This document shows positions 1 to 8,099 of a stretch of DNA of 64,000 nt, in pieces. The position numbers and the translations under genes are program-made. The notes beneath the pieces are model-generated. The model did no database searches. It was not told the origin of the DNA and was given only the letters and a program-made list of their open reading frames with translations. Position 1 is the stretch's first letter. The number at the start of each line of letters is the position of its first letter. Source of the DNA: Candidatus Gastranaerophilales bacterium (GTDB lineage: Bacteria; Cyanobacteriota; Vampirovibrionia; Gastranaerophilales; Gastranaerophilaceae); contig CALUQE010000001.1 of NCBI GenBank assembly GCA_944322845.1, positions 202,481 through 266,480 on the forward strand, in the 5' to 3' direction.

Positions 1-715
<715 letters not shown>

Positions 716-728
716 ACTAACGTCTATA

Positions 729-1733
729 TCAGTTAATATCCCATCTTCCGCAGGTGCCGCCCCAGCGTGCAATTATGTTGCCTTTAATATCTCCGATTTT
801 TTCTACGTGACCGACAGGTTCTGCTCCTTCAAGGATTGTAATAACTTCGCAGTTATTAGAACAGCCGGTGCACTGGCAGGTTACTGACTGGAAGTTCATG
901 TTTCCGACTTCCCAGCCTTTGAATTTGGTTTCAGCTTCTGTGTACTGGTGGTTTTCCATTGCAAGAAGCGCCGCTCCGATTGCGCCCATTGTTTGATGGT
1001 TTTCCGGAACAACGATTTTTGTATTTAAAGCTTCTTCAAAAGCCTTAACCATACCGGAGTTAGTAGCAACACCACCCTGGAAGGAAATTGTAGGAAGCAG
1101 TTCTTTGCCTAAAGCAAGGTTTGAAAGATAGTTTCTCACAAGTGCCTGACAAAGTCCGTATAGAAGGTCTTCTACAGGGTAGCCGAGCTGCTGCTTGTGG
1201 ATTAAGTCACTTTCTGCAAAAACACCGCAGCGGCCTGCAATTCGAGCTGGGTTATCAGATTTAAGCGCCGTTTCACCGAACTTTTCGATAGGAACGTTTA
1301 ATCTTTGTGCCTGATGGTCTAAAAAGCTTCCTGTACCTGCTGCGCAGACCGTATTCATTGCAAAATCCGTTACAATACCGTCACGCAGAATAATAATTTT
1401 GCTGTCCTGTCCGCCGATTTCCAGAATTGTTTGAACCCCCGGAATATTTGTACTTGCAGCAACTGCGTGTGCGGTGATTTCATTTTTAACAACATCAGCG
1501 CCGACAAGTGCTCCTGCAAGATTTCTTCCTGAACCAGTTGTTCCTACACCTTTTACTGAATAATCACATAATGCCTGCGAGATAATATGTCTCAAACCGT
1601 CTTGTACTGCATCAACAGGCTTTCCGGCTGTCTTTAGCATGTAAGAGTCAACATATTTCCCTTTTTCATCAACCAGTGCCAATTTTGTCGTAACAGAGCC
1701 GACATCGATACCTAAATATACATCTAAACTCAT
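729..1733 (-). CDS. ASKHA-fold activator ATPase (BadF/BcrA/HgdC family), 2-hydroxyacyl-CoA dehydratase activator-like
   Basis: The 334-residue protein has the actin-like phosphate-1 motif GIDVGSVTTK at residues 8-17. It has both cluster-ligand contexts of dehydratase activators: NTVCAAGTGSFLDHQ and AGRCGVFAESDLIHK. The family is homodimeric, binds a [4Fe-4S] cluster between subunits and uses ATP to drive an electron into a partner dehydratase or benzoyl-CoA-type reductase. About 50 residues follow the ATPase core and carry a C-x-C-x2-C-x3-C cluster and the ending WGGTCGRWDIN, which is longer than minimal activators. No partner reductase is adjacent, so the substrate is unknown. The ATG at 1733 follows an agaaggt Shine-Dalgarno sequence. 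Strongly oxygen-sensitive chemistry is expected for this family. Confidence 0.85.
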   Translation of the reverse strand: MSLDVYLGIDVGSVTTKLALVDEKGKYVDSYMLKTAGKPVDAVQDGLRHIISQALCDYSVKGVGTTGSGRNLAGALVGADVVKNEITAHAVAASTNIPGVQTILEIGGQDSKIIILRDGIVTDFAMNTVCAAGTGSFLDHQAQRLNVPIEKFGETALKSDNPARIAGRCGVFAESDLIHKQQLGYPVEDLLYGLCQALVRNYLSNLALGKELLPTISFQGGVATNSGMVKAFEEALNTKIVVPENHQTMGAIGAALLAMENHQYTEAETKFKGWEVGNMNFQSVTCQCTGCSNNCEVITILEGAEPVGHVEKIGDIKGNIIARWGGTCGRWDIN

Positions 1734-1849
1734 CTTTTTACCTTCTTCCCTCTGAATTTAATGTAACTATTATAACACAAAAATTTTAATTAAGAGCTTA
1801 ATATGAAACCATCAACCATAATAGTTATATTATTGGAAGGAATGCGCCA

Positions 1850-1985
1850 AGCTTGTAGCCTCCCTCCCTATATGAGGGAGCGGATTTTCGGTAGGGTGAA
1901 GCGGAGCGTAACCCGTAAGGTGTCGGAAAGCTGGGAACTTTCCGACACCCCGAATAATCCAAGACAGGGCTGGGGTGGGTGATAG
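1850..1985. repeat. Dispersed repeat, long copy (ends GCTTGTAGC / GGGGTGGGTGAT)
   Basis: This stretch begins with gcttgtagcctccctccct and ends with ggctggggtgggtgat, the same two ends as the shorter copy at 2482-2535. Between them lies an internal hairpin with gtgtcggaaag and ctttccgacac arms. An open frame across it is low-complexity and is treated as non-coding. Confidence 0.6.
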
Positions 1986-2040
1986 CAAAAAGATATGTTT
2001 TTGTTTGTACTTTTCTTTCTCTTTTGTTGCGAGTCAAAGA

Positions 2041-2400
2041 GAAAGAAAACTACGAAAAGAAAGAGAAATAACGCAATCGTTTTCTACGCTCTTACGAGCG
2101 TGGATTTAAATGGCTGTTACAGGCGGAGCCTTCACTTTTTCGCTCGCTATTGTTATGCTGACGCATAACACGCTTGCGGCGCAAAGGCTTGTTAGTTCTG
2201 ACTGCAGAACTTGTTAAAAACCAGTAGGTCAGGTTCTACCTGACAAAAACTTTGTTTCCCTAATCCTGACAGTGGCTGCGCCCTCCCGAGCGTTTCTTAG
2301 CGAGGGTCAGAGTGCGGGTTTGCCCGCAAACAGCCATTTGATTTTATGCTCGTAAGAGTATTGTAAACAACAAAATTTCTTCTTTTTTGCTTCGTTTTTT
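2041..2400. other. Dense nested-hairpin region closed by a long inverted repeat; no gene seen
   Basis: In the 820-base gap between the activator gene and the helicase, 11-bp perfect stems pair 2089-2099 with 2348-2358 and 2108-2118 with 2329-2339. Inside are further hairpins at 2152-2169, 2228-2244 and 2314-2327. The outer flanks are purine-rich on one side and pyrimidine-rich on the other, extending the inverted repeat imperfectly. It may be a mobile repeat (MITE-like) or a structured RNA; the sequence alone does not decide. Confidence 0.45.
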
Positions 2401-2481
2401 CTTCTTTTATTTTTTAAAGAAGAAAAAATGAAGTAATGATAATTATAAAAAAGCACCCTTCTAACCTGCTTGTTTGCCGGC

Positions 2482-2535
2482 AGGCTTGTAGCTCCCCCTC
2501 CCTAAGTGAGGGAGGGTTGGGGTGGGTGATGATTC
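2482..2535. repeat. Dispersed repeat, short copy
   Basis: It has the same ends as the copy at 1850-1985 (gcttgtagc at the left, ggggtgggtgat at the right) with a ccctccct/agggaggg hairpin between. The two copies bracket the nested-hairpin region. Confidence 0.55.
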
Positions 2536-2541
2536 CTTTAT

Positions 2542-2554
2542 ATTTACCCCCCCC
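2542..2554 (-). repeat. GGGGTAAAT word with G8 tract abutting the helicase stop codon
   Basis: Read on the minus strand, eight Gs followed by TAAATATA begin at the last base of the pcrA TAG stop codon. It is one of 17 copies of this word in the window. Confidence 0.7.
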
Positions 2555-5094
2555 TAGAATTTTTTCAACCTTGCGTAAGCGGCGTCCATGGCTTTTTTGC
2601 CAAGTTTGCCGAAATCTATGGTGTACATTGTGCTATCTCCGATTTGGATTACATCCGCAATGTGTCCGACTCCCAATTTGTCGTGGAAAACTCTTTCTCC
2701 TACATTGAAGAAATATTGAGTAGTTGCATTTTTTAACTCTTCTTCAGCTTCTTGCTGTTTGGCGAGTTCTGCTTCATGTCGCTTTTTCTCTTCCAGTTTG
2801 CGCTTCATTATATTATCTTCAAAAAATGCTTTAATTTTTTCTTCTTCTTTTTCCTTGTTAAGCGGGCTTTTTTTGATAATAACTTTGCTTGGAGTTCTTT
2901 GAACTACATTTGTAGTCTTTTTTGCTGCAGGGGCTACAAAATTTGTACCAAAACCGTTTGAAGTTGACTTTGTAGATGGGGCAACAAAGTTTGCACCAAA
3001 TCCTGATACCGGTTTAACGTAACCATCTGAATTTGTTTGAGCTTTGGTTTTACCCCAACTATTCGCTTCAGTCTTTGATTTGACTGATTTTACTGCGCTT
3101 GAGAAAGTACTTTCTCTTCTTGAATATTCCGAGAATGCGGATTCCTCTTCTTCTATGAGTTTTGAAGGAATTTCTTCAAGAAATCTGCTCGGTGAATAAT
3201 ATTTGTATTCGCCCCACATCTGACGTCGTTTCGCGGTTGTAAGATAGAGTTTATTCTCTGCCCTCGTAACCCCTACATACATAAGTCTGCGCTCTTCTTC
3301 CAACTCGGACAGGCTGTTAGAACACCTTGCTGACGGGAAAATCCCTTCGTCACAGCCGGCAAGGAATACAATCGGAAATTCCAGCCCTTTTGAGGCGTGA
3401 AGCGTCATCAAGGTTACATTGTTTGCAATTTCGTCCATTCCGTCAATATCAGATACGAGAGAAACCTGCGCAAGAAATTCGCCCAGAGTGTTATCAAGCT
3501 CCTCCGGCTCAAATTCGTTTGCTACGTTAACTAATTCCTGTAAGTTTTCGATTCTTGTCTGGTCTTCGTCTGTACCTGAGGCTTGAAGTTCTTTCAGGTA
3601 CCCGCTCTTTTCCAGTATCAAGCCCAGAAATTCCGGAAGCGAATATCTTGATTCCGCTTCTTTAAGTTTCATTATAAGTGTTGCGAAGTCTTTTAGCTTT
3701 GTAGCCGTACCGGATTTGATTGTAGAAATATCATCCACATTAAGAATTGCAGAAAACAGGCTTATATCGTGCTCGTCCGCATATTCCTGCAAATGTCTGA
3801 GAGTAGTCTCGCCTATTGCTCTTTTCGGAACGTTAATTATTCTCCTCAAAGATTGGGAATCGTCCTGATTGTAGATTAATTTCAGATATGCAATTGCGTC
3901 TTTAATTTCCTTACGGTCATAGAACTTTAAGCCGCCATAGATTCGATATGGAATACCTGCCGCAATTAAAGCTTCTTCCAGCGCTCTTGACTGGGCGTTT
4001 GTGCGGTAAAGAACCGCAAATTGATTATAGTTATCGGAAGTATCTCTGATTGATTTAACAATATAATTAGCCTCATCCGTTTCATCCTGCGCTTCGTATA
4101 GAGAAATCTTTTCGCCGTCGCCTTTTTGGGAGTACAAAACTTTATCAACACGCTCTTCATTGTTTTCGATAATAGCATTTGCCGCGTTAAGAATATTAGC
4201 TGTAGAGCGGTAATTTTGCTCCAGCTTAACGAGTTTAGCGTTCGGAAAATCGTTCTGGAAGTTCATAATAATTCTGAAGTCCGCACCTCGCCAGCTGTAA
4301 ATCGATTGATCAACATCACCTACAACACAAAGCGAGCGGGTTTGCGGAATATCTGGCTGCAAGTTTGTATAAAGAGCTTTTACAAGCTGATACTGCGCCT
4401 GGTTTGTATCTTGATATTCGTCCACGAGAATATGCTGGAATTTGTCATAATATTTCTTTCGAACTTCCGCATTCTGCTCAAGAAGTTTAACACAAAGCAT
4501 CAGCATATCGTCAAAATCTATGGCGTTATTTGTATTTAGAGCGTTTTCATAATACTCAAAAATCTTTGCAATATTTTGAGACTTGAAATCTCTTGCAAAG
4601 GTTGCAAAAGTATAAGCATCCTGCATTTTGTTCTTTGCATTTGAAATTATTGCCTTGACTAGCTTTGGCTGATATATTTTATCATCCATATTAAGTTTTT
4701 TGACAGCCTGTTTAATTATAGCAAGTGAATCGGTTTCATCATAAATAGTAAAGTTTTTATCAAGTTTTTTACCTGATTGGAATGAATAATTCTCAATGTC
4801 CTGTCTCAAAATACGGCCGCAAATGCTGTGGAAAGTTCCGACCCACATATATCTTACAACTTTTTCTCCGAGAATCGCGGACAATCTCTCCTTCATCTCT
4901 TTAGCTGCCTTGTTTGTAAAAGTTACGGCAAGGATTTTTCCGGCAATAGCGCCGTGTTGAATCATATATGCTATTCTTGAAGTCAATACTCTTGTCTTTC
5001 CGCTTCCTGCTCCGGCCAGTATAAGCAGCGCACCTTCGGTGGTTTTGGCAGCCTCAAGCTGCTCTCTGTTAAGGTTTTCTAAAATATTTTCCAT
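2554..5094 (-). CDS. pcrA: ATP-dependent 3'-5' DNA helicase, PcrA/UvrD type
   Basis: Superfamily 1A helicase of 846 residues that unwinds DNA in nucleotide-excision and replication repair. All motifs are visible: Walker A AGAGSGKT near residue 29, TFTNKAA, Walker B VDEYQDTN, motif III SIYSWRGAD, QNYRST, VLYRTNAQSR, TLHASKGLEFP and YVGVTRAE. After a low-complexity linker with repeated F-G-x-N-F-V-A-P units, a C-terminal Tudor-like domain (VGERVFHDKLGVGHI) matches the RNA-polymerase-contacting domain of PcrA. The length is slightly above the usual 720-770 because of that linker. The ATG at 5094 has a weak aggg upstream, and the gene is divergent from the SLOG gene. The stop codon runs directly into a poly-G repeat. 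Confidence 0.95.
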   Translation of the reverse strand: MENILENLNREQLEAAKTTEGALLILAGAGSGKTRVLTSRIAYMIQHGAIAGKILAVTFTNKAAKEMKERLSAILGEKVVRYMWVGTFHSICGRILRQDIENYSFQSGKKLDKNFTIYDETDSLAIIKQAVKKLNMDDKIYQPKLVKAIISNAKNKMQDAYTFATFARDFKSQNIAKIFEYYENALNTNNAIDFDDMLMLCVKLLEQNAEVRKKYYDKFQHILVDEYQDTNQAQYQLVKALYTNLQPDIPQTRSLCVVGDVDQSIYSWRGADFRIIMNFQNDFPNAKLVKLEQNYRSTANILNAANAIIENNEERVDKVLYSQKGDGEKISLYEAQDETDEANYIVKSIRDTSDNYNQFAVLYRTNAQSRALEEALIAAGIPYRIYGGLKFYDRKEIKDAIAYLKLIYNQDDSQSLRRIINVPKRAIGETTLRHLQEYADEHDISLFSAILNVDDISTIKSGTATKLKDFATLIMKLKEAESRYSLPEFLGLILEKSGYLKELQASGTDEDQTRIENLQELVNVANEFEPEELDNTLGEFLAQVSLVSDIDGMDEIANNVTLMTLHASKGLEFPIVFLAGCDEGIFPSARCSNSLSELEEERRLMYVGVTRAENKLYLTTAKRRQMWGEYKYYSPSRFLEEIPSKLIEEEESAFSEYSRRESTFSSAVKSVKSKTEANSWGKTKAQTNSDGYVKPVSGFGANFVAPSTKSTSNGFGTNFVAPAAKKTTNVVQRTPSKVIIKKSPLNKEKEEEKIKAFFEDNIMKRKLEEKKRHEAELAKQQEAEEELKNATTQYFFNVGERVFHDKLGVGHIADVIQIGDSTMYTIDFGKLGKKAMDAAYARLKKF

Positions 5095-5185
5095 TCCCCT
5101 ATTCCCAAACTGTCAATTTTGTGATATTATGTATCAGCATACACAAAAGATATGCGATTGACAATACATTTTAAAGGTGGTACTG

Positions 5186-5758
5186 ATGAACGATATTTTA
5201 AATTCTTTAGAAGACGATAAACAGCCTTCCATTATGGTTCCGATTGGAGATATGGATAAAGCGGAACAATCTCCGGATACGGTAGATGAACTCGCAATGG
5301 AGTTGGCTACAATAAAACAGCCGGCTAAGAGAATTGCCATTATCGGTTCAAGAAACCTTGCCATTACACATCAACAGATGATTGAAACTTTAACGACAGC
5401 TCTTGTAAGACAGGGAAATACCATCATTACATCAGGAGGTTCATGCGGTACTAACGCAGCGGCAATTCGCGGCGCAATGAAGTCTAATCCTGATAAATTA
5501 AAAGTTATTTTACCTCAAACAATAGGACAACAGCCGTCTGATGTACAGGATCAGCTTATCGGCGTTCCTAATATTGTAGAACATGCTGACAGAGCTATGA
5601 TGACTTTAGCGGATGCTTCAAGAGTTTGCAACAGAGAGATTATCGATGATTGCAACCAGCTTATCTGCTTCCTGTCTCATACGAGTAAAACTCTTCACAC
5701 TGCTGTTGAATACGCTGAAGAGAATCACAAAGTAGTTACTGTATTTTATTTAGATTAG
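5186..5758 (+). CDS. SLOG-superfamily protein, DprA/Smf-like Rossmann domain
   Basis: The 190-residue protein has a short acidic N-terminus and then a single Rossmann-like domain: IAIIGSRN at about residue 47, then TIITSGGSCGTNAAAIRGA, KVILPQT and, near the end, LICFLSHTSKTLHTAVEYA. This is the pattern of the DprA/LOG (SLOG) superfamily, which binds nucleotides or single-stranded DNA. It lacks the SAM and winged-helix domains of full-length DprA, so a DNA-uptake role is not established. The start is set at the ATG at 5186, 6 bases after aaaggtgg (5173-5180), rather than the in-frame GTG inside that site. It is followed at 58 bases by the helical-repeat gene and may be co-transcribed with it. 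Confidence 0.7.
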   Translation: MNDILNSLEDDKQPSIMVPIGDMDKAEQSPDTVDELAMELATIKQPAKRIAIIGSRNLAITHQQMIETLTTALVRQGNTIITSGGSCGTNAAAIRGAMKSNPDKLKVILPQTIGQQPSDVQDQLIGVPNIVEHADRAMMTLADASRVCNREIIDDCNQLICFLSHTSKTLHTAVEYAEENHKVVTVFYLD

Positions 5759-5816
5759 AAAATAATTTAGTACGATAGTACAAATTATTTTTCTTATTAT
5801 TAGAGGTTTTAAAACG

Positions 5817-6986
5817 ATGGATTTATTAAAAAAACTCACCGGTAAAAATTCTGATGAGTACGAGAGTGTAGCAAAACATCTTGTCGATAGTGCCGACACA
5901 GATCTTTTTGAAAAATTGGTTAAACAAGAGGATTTTTTATTCGACTTTGTAAAAAATAATGTAGCAAGTCGTATAAAAAATGCATGCAATAAAGAAAATT
6001 ATCTGAATTTGATGAAATTTTTGGATTATTATTCGCCTTCTTATGACGGTGTAATTGTAGAAACTCTTTATAACTATGGAGGATTGGAGCTTTTACCCGC
6101 AATGAAAGAAATTTTTATAAATGATGATGCGGGGAAAAAGGCGTACGCTGCAAAATATTTTTCTCTAGTACCAAGGGAAAATCTTGAAGAATTACTGCCG
6201 GTAATCAGAAAAATGGCTGAATCGGAGTTTGAACCTTTAAGCATTAATTCTATTGAAATTCTTTCAAAAATGAAGGATGAAGAATTTAAAAACAATGCTC
6301 TAAAAATGCTTGATTCGGATGATGAATTTGAACAGTATAACGGCGTAAAATATCTGGTTTCATATAAAGCAATAGAGGCATTGCCTAAAATTATAGAAGT
6401 AATGAAAAAATCTTCACTTTCCGAAAATATTGCCTCTGAAATACCTTATCTGGTTCCTGTTGAAGATCTGGTAAAATCTGAGGACGGAATTCTTGTATTG
6501 TGCAATATTGTTAGTGCCATACCGGAAATTATACCTTCGTCAGCTGTTTTAGACTATGATCTTTTTAGTATATTTGAGGATTTATATTTGAATAACCTTA
6601 CAAGTTCATCGGCGGTGTTATTAAGACTAGCTCAGGATAAATTTGCAGAGCTTGCCGGTAACGATGAATACTTATTTGATTGTGATAAAAATACAAAAGA
6701 AGAAATTTATGCAATAAATCAGCTTTTAGTAGGAATTGACAGTTATAAATTGAAAAACCTGCTCTATGATGAATTGTATGATTCCAGTGATTTTGTCTTT
6801 TTTGCAGTGGATTATGTGAATGAGCCGGAAGAGCTCGAAGCTTTATTGGATAGTACAAACCCTACACTCGTACTTAAGGTTCTGTCAAGATTAAAAGAAA
6901 GACAGCAGCTTACGCAGGCGCATAAAGATTTAGCAATGAATAATATTGAAAAAGATGACTTGAAACGCTTTATAGAAGCCTTATAA
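5817..6986 (+). CDS. HEAT-like helical-repeat protein of unknown function
   Basis: The 389-residue acidic protein has no signal peptide or membrane segment. From about residue 85 to 210 it shows paired amphipathic helices typical of HEAT/armadillo-like repeats, for example LELLPAMKEIF, LEELLPVIRKMAE, SINSIEILSKMKDEE and IEALPKIIEVMKK. Such repeats form protein-binding solenoids. The second half is also predicted all-helical from its leucine spacing but is less regular. No enzyme motif is visible. The Shine-Dalgarno agagg lies near 5801. Its position after the SLOG gene suggests a functional pair, but that is only context. It overlaps the convergent gene at 6981 by 6 bases. Confidence 0.7.
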   Translation: MDLLKKLTGKNSDEYESVAKHLVDSADTDLFEKLVKQEDFLFDFVKNNVASRIKNACNKENYLNLMKFLDYYSPSYDGVIVETLYNYGGLELLPAMKEIFINDDAGKKAYAAKYFSLVPRENLEELLPVIRKMAESEFEPLSINSIEILSKMKDEEFKNNALKMLDSDDEFEQYNGVKYLVSYKAIEALPKIIEVMKKSSLSENIASEIPYLVPVEDLVKSEDGILVLCNIVSAIPEIIPSSAVLDYDLFSIFEDLYLNNLTSSSAVLLRLAQDKFAELAGNDEYLFDCDKNTKEEIYAINQLLVGIDSYKLKNLLYDELYDSSDFVFFAVDYVNEPEELEALLDSTNPTLVLKVLSRLKERQQLTQAHKDLAMNNIEKDDLKRFIEAL

Positions 6987-7265
6987 ATTATAGCTGCTAT
7001 TTCCGAGTTCTAAATCTTTATTGAATTCTCTTACGAGATTAGACGATACTATCCAGTTTATTTTACCTTCCGGATATTTGATAAAATGCTTTGTGCTGCA
7101 CATTGTTGTAACGTAGCAGGCATCTAAGATATTCATATAAGAAATATCAACATCCATTGTTTCGCAGTGGTATTTGTCGATGTAGGACGAAATAAAATCG
7201 ACAGTCTCCTGTGGATTTGCGGTATTTGGGGTTAGAATATCGCTTTTGGGTAATAGTTGAATCAT
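6981..7265 (-). CDS. Small conserved-looking protein, possibly STAS-like
   Basis: The 94-residue protein has a good aagga ribosome-binding site before the ATG at 7265. The alternating pattern DVDISYMNILDACYVTTMCST is a buried beta strand followed by a helix, and resembles STAS-like small regulators, but the match is too weak for a firm call. It contains three cysteines. It lies convergent with the helical-repeat gene, ending 6 bases inside it, and divergent from kdsC. No other function can be read. Confidence 0.55.
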   Translation of the reverse strand: MIQLLPKSDILTPNTANPQETVDFISSYIDKYHCETMDVDISYMNILDACYVTTMCSTKHFIKYPEGKINWIVSSNLVREFNKDLELGNSSYNL

Positions 7266-7399
7266 GTATATTTTTTCCTTAACAATATATCTAACGGCAC
7301 AATTTGCAGAAATATTAAATTGAAATTTTATTAAATCCTACAAACGGAGGAATTTTTGTTATATAATTTTGGTAAAGTTTATTTATAGGAGAGTTTGGT

Positions 7400-7936
7400 A
7401 TGAATAAAGAAAATGCGCTGGAAGCTGCTAAAAAGATTAAAATGCTTGTGTTTGACGTTGACGGAGTTATGACGGACGGAAGCATAACCTATGATGAAAA
7501 TGGTGTTGAGTATAAAACTTTCAATGCAAAGGACGGGCATGGTGTAATTAGAATGCGTAATTCCGGTTTTATTACGGCTATAATTACCGCAAGAAACAAC
7601 GGAACCGTGCAGCACAGAGCTAAGAATCTTAACTTTACCGAACTCTATCAAGGAAGAAAATATAAGCTTCCTGCACTGGAAGAGCTTATGGAAAAATACA
7701 ATTTGAAATATGAAAATGTATCATACATGGGTGATGATCTTCCTGATATTTGTATTTTAGAAAAAGTAGGTCTTGCCTGCTGCCCTGCGGATGCTGTTAA
7801 AGAAGTTCAGGAAATTTGTAATTTTAAATCCTCTTTTGGCGGCGGAAAAGGTGCAGTAAGAGAGCTTTGTGATTTTATTCTTGATGCTCAGGGGATTGAG
7901 AAGGAATATATTGTTGCTGAGGGCTCAGGAAAATAG
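7400..7936 (+). CDS. kdsC: 3-deoxy-D-manno-octulosonate-8-phosphate phosphatase
   Basis: KdsC removes phosphate from KDO-8-phosphate to give KDO for the inner core of lipopolysaccharide. The 178 residues are one HAD domain of the C0 subclass without a cap: motif I LVFDVDGVMTDG at residues 15-26, motif II IITARNN, a central lysine and motif IV YMGDDLPD. The family-typical sequence KDGHGVIRM and the late FKSSFGGGKGAVREL segment support KdsC over YrbI-like sugar phosphatases. A good taggag Shine-Dalgarno sequence and a TATAAT box at 7362-7367 precede it. It works with kdsA at the left edge of the window but is not in an operon with it. Confidence 0.93.
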   Translation: MNKENALEAAKKIKMLVFDVDGVMTDGSITYDENGVEYKTFNAKDGHGVIRMRNSGFITAIITARNNGTVQHRAKNLNFTELYQGRKYKLPALEELMEKYNLKYENVSYMGDDLPDICILEKVGLACCPADAVKEVQEICNFKSSFGGGKGAVRELCDFILDAQGIEKEYIVAEGSGK

Positions 7937-8029
7937 TTGATTTAAATATTGTAGTACAGCCTTTGAGATAGATTAGTAATATACATACGTAGTATTGTAA
8001 ATTTTTCTAACAATCGTATATACTCTGCC

Positions 8030-8058
8030 TTGTCGAATCATGCACAAAAACATATAAT
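8030..8058 (+). promoter_or_regulatory. Sigma-70-type promoter for the large membrane protein gene
   Basis: TTGTCG at 8030-8035 and TATAAT at 8053-8058 are separated by 17 bases. Transcription would start near 8065, giving a leader of about 35 bases with an SD at 8087-8096 before the TTG start. Confidence 0.7.
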
Positions 8059-8099
8059 AGTGTAACAGGTACACTTAGTCGGAATATAGGGGCGGAATA

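Noticed and set aside
1825..2037. Open frame of 70 codons on the minus strand in the first repeat region
   Set aside because: It covers a dispersed repeat and the start of the nested-hairpin region, is low in protein-like character and has no ribosome site; treated as non-coding.
2436..2708. Open frame on the plus strand over the end of pcrA
   Set aside because: It overlaps the well-supported helicase gene in antisense and the repeat; no ribosome site.
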